From: Tetranychus cinnabarinus
Lineage: Eukaryota; Arthropoda; Arachnida; Trombidiformes; Tetranychidae
Direction of reading: 5' to 3'
NCBI GenBank assembly: GCA_022266195.1
Contig: WHVY01000006.1
Span: forward strand, 1,860,001 to 1,924,000
DNA: 64,000 nt
Shown one piece after another: positions 61,750 to 64,000 of the stretch. Positions within the stretch are counted from its first letter, which is position 1. Each line of letters begins with the position of its first letter. The notes under the pieces were generated by a model. The model was not told where the DNA came from. It saw nothing but the letters and a program-made list of their open reading frames with translations, and did not search any database. The translations under genes were made by a program, and so were the position numbers.

Positions 61750-62662
61750 TATGAATTGAACAAAAACAAGCAACAAAAAAAACAACCAGTCTACATCAAA
61801 CCAGGAATCTAGTGGAGTTGAAATTTCATTGAACTCCCTGTTGAAAAAAATATCAAAACTACGCAAGACTTATGCAACTCTCTCTCTTTCTCTTCGATTC
61901 ATTCTCTTTCTTTTTTCCAATGCTTTATCAAAGGGTTTCCTCTTATCACTGAACCTGGATATTTCCTAAAATTTTTGCTGAAATGTTCTGTTAAGGTGAA
62001 TTTCCAGGCTTGAACTATCTAAGAAAGAAACCTTTTTTCTTTGACTCTTGACTTGTTTAAATGAGCATCAAGAGATTAAGTTAAAATGCCCACTTCAATT
62101 GTAGTAAATGTTTCGGAGATAATTCGAATCTTGATTCTAACTGTAAGTCCGGAAACCCAGACTAAACATTTTTTTCAGCCCAAAAATGTTTTACTTTTTG
62201 TCACTTCAATTAATGAAGTAACTGACGGATGATCAATGAAATAATGATTGACTATTTTACTTGCAGAAAATAGATTGAATCAAGTTTAAGTAAGCCTAAT
62301 AAGTTTGCCATTAATGAAATTATCTAAAAAATCATCAAAATCATTTATATAATATAGCGTCAGAAAAAAAACAGCTGATGATTAATGAAGATTTCTCGAA
62401 GCGTAGCGAAGATGATTTTTGTTTGTTTCAACTGAAGATGATTAAAAATTTAATTTGCAGTATTAAATAGCAACGTTCATCAATAACGGGTTTTGCTCAC
62501 TTAAACACAAATTTTGTTTCATTACAGTCTATCAAAAATTGCTCAAATTTCATCCGAGCATCGAGTTGTTATCAGTTGGATTACGGTTATATTGTCGTGT
62601 GGCACCATTGAGCAAGTTGGACTCTTTCAAATTAATATGTTGAATCAAATTAGTTGATTAAT
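61750..62662. other. Intergenic region between GABA-B receptor and cuticle gene
   Basis: Divergent gene starts, so promoters of both lie here. The frame of the first receptor exon is open upstream to 61866 without a Met. No other gene is seen. Confidence 0.6.
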
Positions 62663-63124
62663 ATGAAAGCAACCGTCATTTTGGGCTCAGTGGAAATTTG
62701 TATTGTGATTACTCTGATTGTTTCAATTTTTGGTTCATCTGGAAGGCGTCCTGGAAGGATTCAATATCATAGACATGTGAGTTGATTAGTTTCAATTTTA
62801 TTGAAAAGGTTGATTCTACCTCTTGTTTTATTGTTGTTTCAGGGTTATAATGGCGGAGATAGTTATGAATTTGGTTTCATTTCCTTTTCTAAAGTTAATC
62901 CACAAAGTCGCCATGAAGAAAGAGATGAATCTGGACATGTTAGAGGATATTATTCGTATAAAGATCCTTATGGGTTGATAAAATATGTTCAATATATGGC
63001 TTCGCCTGAAACAGGTTTCAGAATCACTAGAAGCTGTTTATTTGACCCAAACACAGGTAATTTGGTGCATCAAGTTAACAATCGAGTGACTAGGTTGAAA
63101 CGTAAAAAGAAAGGGCCAGTCTGA
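62663..63124 (+). CDS. Small cuticle protein with Rebers-Riddiford-like chitin-binding domain
   Basis: Exon 1 is 62663-62776 (ATG 62663) and exon 2 is 62843-63124, with GTGAGT donor and TTGTTTCAG acceptor. They join in phase 0 and give 131 aa. The hydrophobic N-terminus (CIVITLIVSIFGSSG) is a probable signal peptide. Residues about 45-95 read YEFGFISFSK, EERDESGHVRGYYSYKDPYG and KYVQYMASPETGFRI, fitting the R&R consensus (Y-x-F, E-x-D-x-G, V-x-G-x-Y-x-x-x-D, V-x-Y-x-A, G-F). Such proteins bind chitin in the exoskeleton. A Lys/Arg-rich end (RLKRKKKGPV) is unusual. Confidence 0.8.
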
Positions 63125-63643
63125 GAAGATTTGAATCATTTTTTAACTAATTATAATAGCTATCATTTCTCGATTAAGTATAAGTTGATGGAATGGTTAT
63201 GTACAAATATAATCATTTGTATTGACATTCAATGGGAAGCTTTTCGAATTTTCCTTGTAAAATAAGATTATGGTCATGATATTCATGATTTGAACATTTC
63301 TGCAAATAATTGAAAGCTGCACTGCTAAAGGTTTGTGTACTTTGTTTTATTTATAACTTGAATTGAACAGTTTTGTTTTTTATTGTGATGCTGTAATTTT
63401 GAAAACAATAAATTGATCATGAAGTTTTTCTGCTCCATTACTGTTAACTAATTGTTGGTCAATGAGCTTCAATCATGTCACAATAATAAGAGCACACTGC
63501 GGGTCAGTATTTTTTATCATATGTAGTGAATAATCACAAGAGGAGTTACCACAGAAAGTGAAGAAAAGCGGAAATTGTATAGACTTTGATATAACCATCA
63601 AATCAAGTAATTAAATCCTTTGCTTTTCGGTCAAGATCCAGTC
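63125..63643. other. 3' region of cuticle gene; no further gene
   Basis: AATAAA near 63408. No supported coding region. Confidence 0.6.
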
Positions 63644-64000
63644 CTAGTATCCAGTCAACTCAGCGAAAGTTTGATCCATTTCATCACTGATAGCTTTGTA
63701 TTTCTCCTTTTCATGGGCCCATTCATCTGAAAAGCCAAATAAATTTAAAAGATCAGTAAACTCCTTAAACAATAGTATTGAAGTTTCGAAGCGATCAAAA
63801 GTAAACCAACCTTCAAGCCTATCTACATCCTTTTGTAATTTCATGACTGTTCGTTCGGCAAATTCAGCTCGAGCCTCAGCCTGAAAATGAAACGGTAAAG
63901 ACAAAATTACTTGACTGTTAAGAGAAATGTTGTTTGGAATAAAAATACTCACCTCTTTGAGTTGAGCACTGATTATTCTGATTTGCTGTTCAAAAGCATC
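63644..64000 (-). CDS. Tropomyosin, C-terminal exons (gene continues beyond the window)
   Basis: Exons on the minus strand: 63953-64000 (incomplete), 63811-63880 and 63644-63726, with GTGAGT and GTTGGT donors and TTTTCAG acceptors. The joined frame reads EQQIRIISAQLKE, then AEARAEFAERTVMKLQKDVD and RLED, then HEKEKYKAISDEMDQTF and AELTGY before TAG. This is the uninterrupted heptad coiled coil and tail of tropomyosin, an actin-filament protein. The ending closely resembles acariform-mite tropomyosins (a known allergen family). EWAHEKEK has Trp where most tropomyosins have Leu-Val or similar, a minor oddity. The upstream exons lie outside. Confidence 0.93.
   Translation of the reverse strand, partial: DAFEQQIRIISAQLKEVSIFIPNNISLNSQVILSLPFHFQAEARAEFAERTVMKLQKDVDRLEGWFTFDRFETSILLFKEFTDLLNLFGFSDEWAHEKEKYKAISDEMDQTFAELTGY

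Noticed and set aside
1..64000. tRNA, rRNA and CRISPR features
   Set aside because: I looked for cloverleaf-like motifs and regularly spaced repeats and saw none that I could support by eye; a tRNAscan run would be decisive.

Overview
The window looks like nuclear DNA of a chelicerate, most likely an acariform mite. It is AT-rich and has short GT-AG introns. The tropomyosin C-terminus at the right edge resembles mite tropomyosins, and there is an expanded array of DEG/ENaC channels, a family known to be large in spider mites. The species cannot be fixed from the sequence alone.

Layout. (1) 0-2.8 kb: a small C2H2 zinc-finger gene, then decayed remnants of a Polinton-type (Maverick) DNA polymerase and a second zinc-finger ORF. 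(2) 3.9-28 kb: a minus-strand array in which one unit recurs about five times. The unit is a multi-pass (7TM-like) membrane gene followed by a single-pass receptor-like gene with a sema/PSI/IPT-like ectodomain. Only two receptor copies (5.75-7.94 kb and 23.1-25.2 kb) and one 7TM copy (12.5-13.9 kb) look intact. The array is punctured by four small inverted-repeat elements whose target duplications can be read against empty paralogous sites. It also holds a 6.3 kb block with remnants of a second Polinton-like element and a Ty3-type gag-pro. (3) 28.6-57 kb: plus-strand DEG/ENaC genes. The first is split by a complete 17,963-bp Polinton (29,808-47,770) with an exact 6-bp target duplication. (4) 48.0-52.7 kb: another degenerate element with Polinton-like AGTAGTATA termini. 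(5) 58.3-64 kb: conserved single-copy genes, namely an 11-exon GABA-B receptor subunit 1, a small RR-type cuticle protein and the 3' end of tropomyosin.

The Polinton is the most interesting object. It carries open genes for a protein-primed DNA polymerase with a zinc-finger array, a D,D(35)E integrase with chromodomain, an A32-type packaging ATPase, an adenain-type protease, double- and single-jelly-roll capsid proteins and basic virion proteins. It also carries two host-interaction genes: a spliced BIR-RING inhibitor-of-apoptosis homologue and a TATA-binding-protein-like gene. Several of its genes are preceded by TATATAA-type boxes. A diverged TBP-like copy sits in the older relic at 18 kb. 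This suggests a lineage that supplies its own TBP-like factor to its promoters; that link is inference. Gene order and near-overlapping ORFs suggest an integrated virus (polintovirus) rather than a simple transposon.
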